From Dryocosmus kuriphilus (Eukaryota; Arthropoda; Insecta; Hymenoptera; Cynipidae), in the NCBI GenBank assembly GCA_038277395.1, contig CM076189.1, forward strand, positions 216,172,011-216,236,010: a stretch of 64,000 bases of DNA, read 5' to 3'. Below are positions 62,166 through 64,000 of this stretch, piece after piece. The notes beneath the pieces are model-generated. The model did not search any database. It saw only the letters and a program-made list of their open reading frames with translations, and was not told where the DNA came from. The position numbers and the translations under genes were made by a program. How positions within the stretch are numbered: position 1 is the stretch's first letter; every line of letters starts with the position of its first letter.

Positions 62166-63720
62166 TTTATTATTATATTTGACTCCATATAATTATTATC
62201 TTATATAGATTCTTTTATTCAATAAAAATAAATGGCGCAATTTTAACAAGAAGTGTGTTTAAAATTGGAGAATTTGAAAATTGGTGTGTTTCAAAGTTGT
62301 ACCATTTAAAATGATGATTATAAGAGTTATTAATTTAAAAATTGAAAATAGAAAGAATAAAAATTGGAGGAATTTGAAACATTAAAATATTATTAAAGAA
62401 ATAAAAATTGTGATTATATTCTTTGTTACCCATTAAAAAACATAATTTTCTAAACATATCTTCCAAGTAGGGCGAAATGTGAAAGATTTTAATGAATTGA
62501 AAAAATGCGTAATATCGTGAAATAGCGAAAATTCCCTGGTACTAGTCGAATGAAAACTTCAATATTATAATAATATATTATAAATGTCTGGGAAATCTCA
62601 CGACTTTTTAAATTGTCAGATTTCGCTGCAATCTAATTTGGTGAGCAACTAATTTTCTTTTTCGTAGATCGTTCTTCCTGTTTCTTTATCTTCAATCTAA
62701 AGAGCTAAAACTATTCTAGCGAAAAAGTTGTAAATGAAAGAAGTCTTTGTTTTTTATCAGAGTAGAGATAAATAATAATTTATATCTGAGTTGCTGTAAA
62801 ATGTACCCATAATACAAATTAGTGACCATTAGCATTATTTTCCTTCTGAAATAGATGTGACCTCCATTTTTGTTTCAATTTTTCCTCGTCTATTTCTGTT
62901 TCTTTACAACTTATATTCTAATAATGTTTTTATTGTCCTTGTTTATAAGTGACAAGAAAAGACTTCTTCGATTCGCTGACCTTGTGGTTTCAACTTTCAT
63001 TCAAGAAGGCAATACACCTCATTAGCAAATTTTTCATTTCGCGTTGAATCATAGTAATGGAAACATTAGGAGTTCCACTCATTATTTTTATACCCAGAGG
63101 TGACACATTATCACGATTAGCTCAATTTATGTTTCAGAATTTCAAATGGGAAACATTTAATTTTATATGAGGATGCGTAAGAAATTACAGGGGATTTCCA
63201 ATCTTTCTCAAAGTCAAACAGCATTTATTTTTAACATAAAAAAAATTAATTTTTAAGGAAAACTAAATTGCAGAGAATTAAATTCCCAGTGCAGGAAACG
63301 TACAATTGTCTGAATCCCTAGTAGAAATACAACTGGGGAACTAGTGGGCCACTAGTTAGTTTTACCCTTGTTGCAACTAGCGCCCCTCTAGGAATCCCTA
63401 CTAGTACCCGACTAGTCATGTAATGCTTTTCCCTCCCAGGGATATATTGCTGCAAGGTTTCTGCAAGGTTGAAATTGCATAAAATATTTGTGAAATATCA
63501 TTTAAATATTTTTACAATATTACAAGCAATATTTCTACAAATATGCATTTAACTTTTTCAAAACATTTCGAAATGTTATTAAAATTTTGTAGTCAAATTT
63601 AGAAATTTACCTACAATTTAGATAAATCTGCAACAAAATTTTATATATATTATGGCTGCACTTAAATTATGTTTAAAGTTACACAGTTCCACAAACATTT
63701 ACTTATATATATAATAGCAC
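62166..63720. other. AT-rich intergenic DNA
   Basis: No gene supported. An ACTAGT-rich patch at about 63.32-63.43 kb resembles the arms of the nested element at 33.3-34.5 kb. Confidence 0.5.
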
Positions 63721-63840
63721 GCTTAATTACTATGGAAAATCCCACCCGCTGAGAGGATTCGAACCCTACCTAGCATACCTAAAACTACCTAACCTTATGT
63801 ATAAATATACCGCTTGAACTTTCTTGACAAAAACAAAGCC
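63721..63840 (-). mobile_element. Possible tRNA-derived SINE fragment with intact B box
   Basis: On the - strand a perfect B box GGTTCGAATCC (at about 63750-63760) is followed by TCTCAGCGGGTGGGATTTTC. An A-box-like TTCAAGCGG lies upstream at about 63808-63820. No cloverleaf with acceptor pairing can be drawn, so it is taken as SINE-derived. Ends and target duplication are not defined. Confidence 0.4.
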
Positions 63841-64000
63841 AAAGGTGTTTCCTTGAAAAAGCCAGGAATGTTGAAGAAATATATACATATATTTCCACAT
63901 ATTTGGAAGCTCGAAAAGTTTTTAGAAGTTTCCAAATTACCAAAATTCTCAAAAATTTCAAAAATTTTTCAAAATTTCCAAAATTCTGCAAAATTCTCTA

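Overview
This is an AT-rich eukaryotic, almost certainly insect, window. Introns are short with GT..AG ends, it is full of DNA-transposon remnants and satellites, and it carries a mariner element, a Penelope-like element and tRNA-headed SINEs. The style of intergenic sequence would fit a repeat-rich hymenopteran, but nothing here fixes the order or species. No bacterial-style operons, rRNA genes or functional tRNA genes were seen.

The only confidently recognised host gene is at 12294-14471 on the + strand. It is an eight-coding-exon gene for a 490-residue, seven-finger C2H2 protein of the ZNF143/ZNF76 (Staf) family, with a 3' UTR and poly(A) signal ending near 14.80 kb. A second, unidentified terminal exon (28910-29030, - strand) has an acceptor, an acidic C-terminus, a stop and a poly(A) signal. 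Everything else is intergenic or repeat-derived.

Layout. 1-2.87 kb: AT-rich, no gene. 2.9-4.44 kb: decayed Penelope-like retroelement (- strand) with RT palm and GIY-YIG remnants and, downstream, a degenerate hammerhead ribozyme fold. 7.7-9.3 kb: two inverted-repeat (MITE-like) elements. 9.4-12.2 kb: short tandem duplication, then a GC-richer stretch upstream of the zinc-finger gene. 12.3-14.8 kb: the zinc-finger gene. 19.47-20.31 kb: MITE with a TA target duplication. 21.47-23.49 kb: dead mariner split by a 710-bp second transposon. 24.7-30.7 kb: degenerate tandem repeat, then a 141/283-bp satellite flanked by inverted repeats, with a SINE and a hairpin MITE. 33.08-34.68 kb: long-TIR element with another nested in it. 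35.86-41.60 kb: satellite of about 77-bp monomers whose dyad symmetry is kept by paired changes. 41.61-44.20 kb: foldback element with Transib-like, RSS-heptamer-like ends inside that satellite. 45.1-60.06 kb: 15-kb, near-homogeneous 225-bp satellite. 60-64 kb: AT-rich DNA with one TIR element and a SINE fragment.

The genes do not form a pathway. The coherent story is one of layered insertions: several insertions are proved inside the window by uninterrupted paralogous copies of the target (mariner, the Transib-like element, the TA/GTAC MITE).
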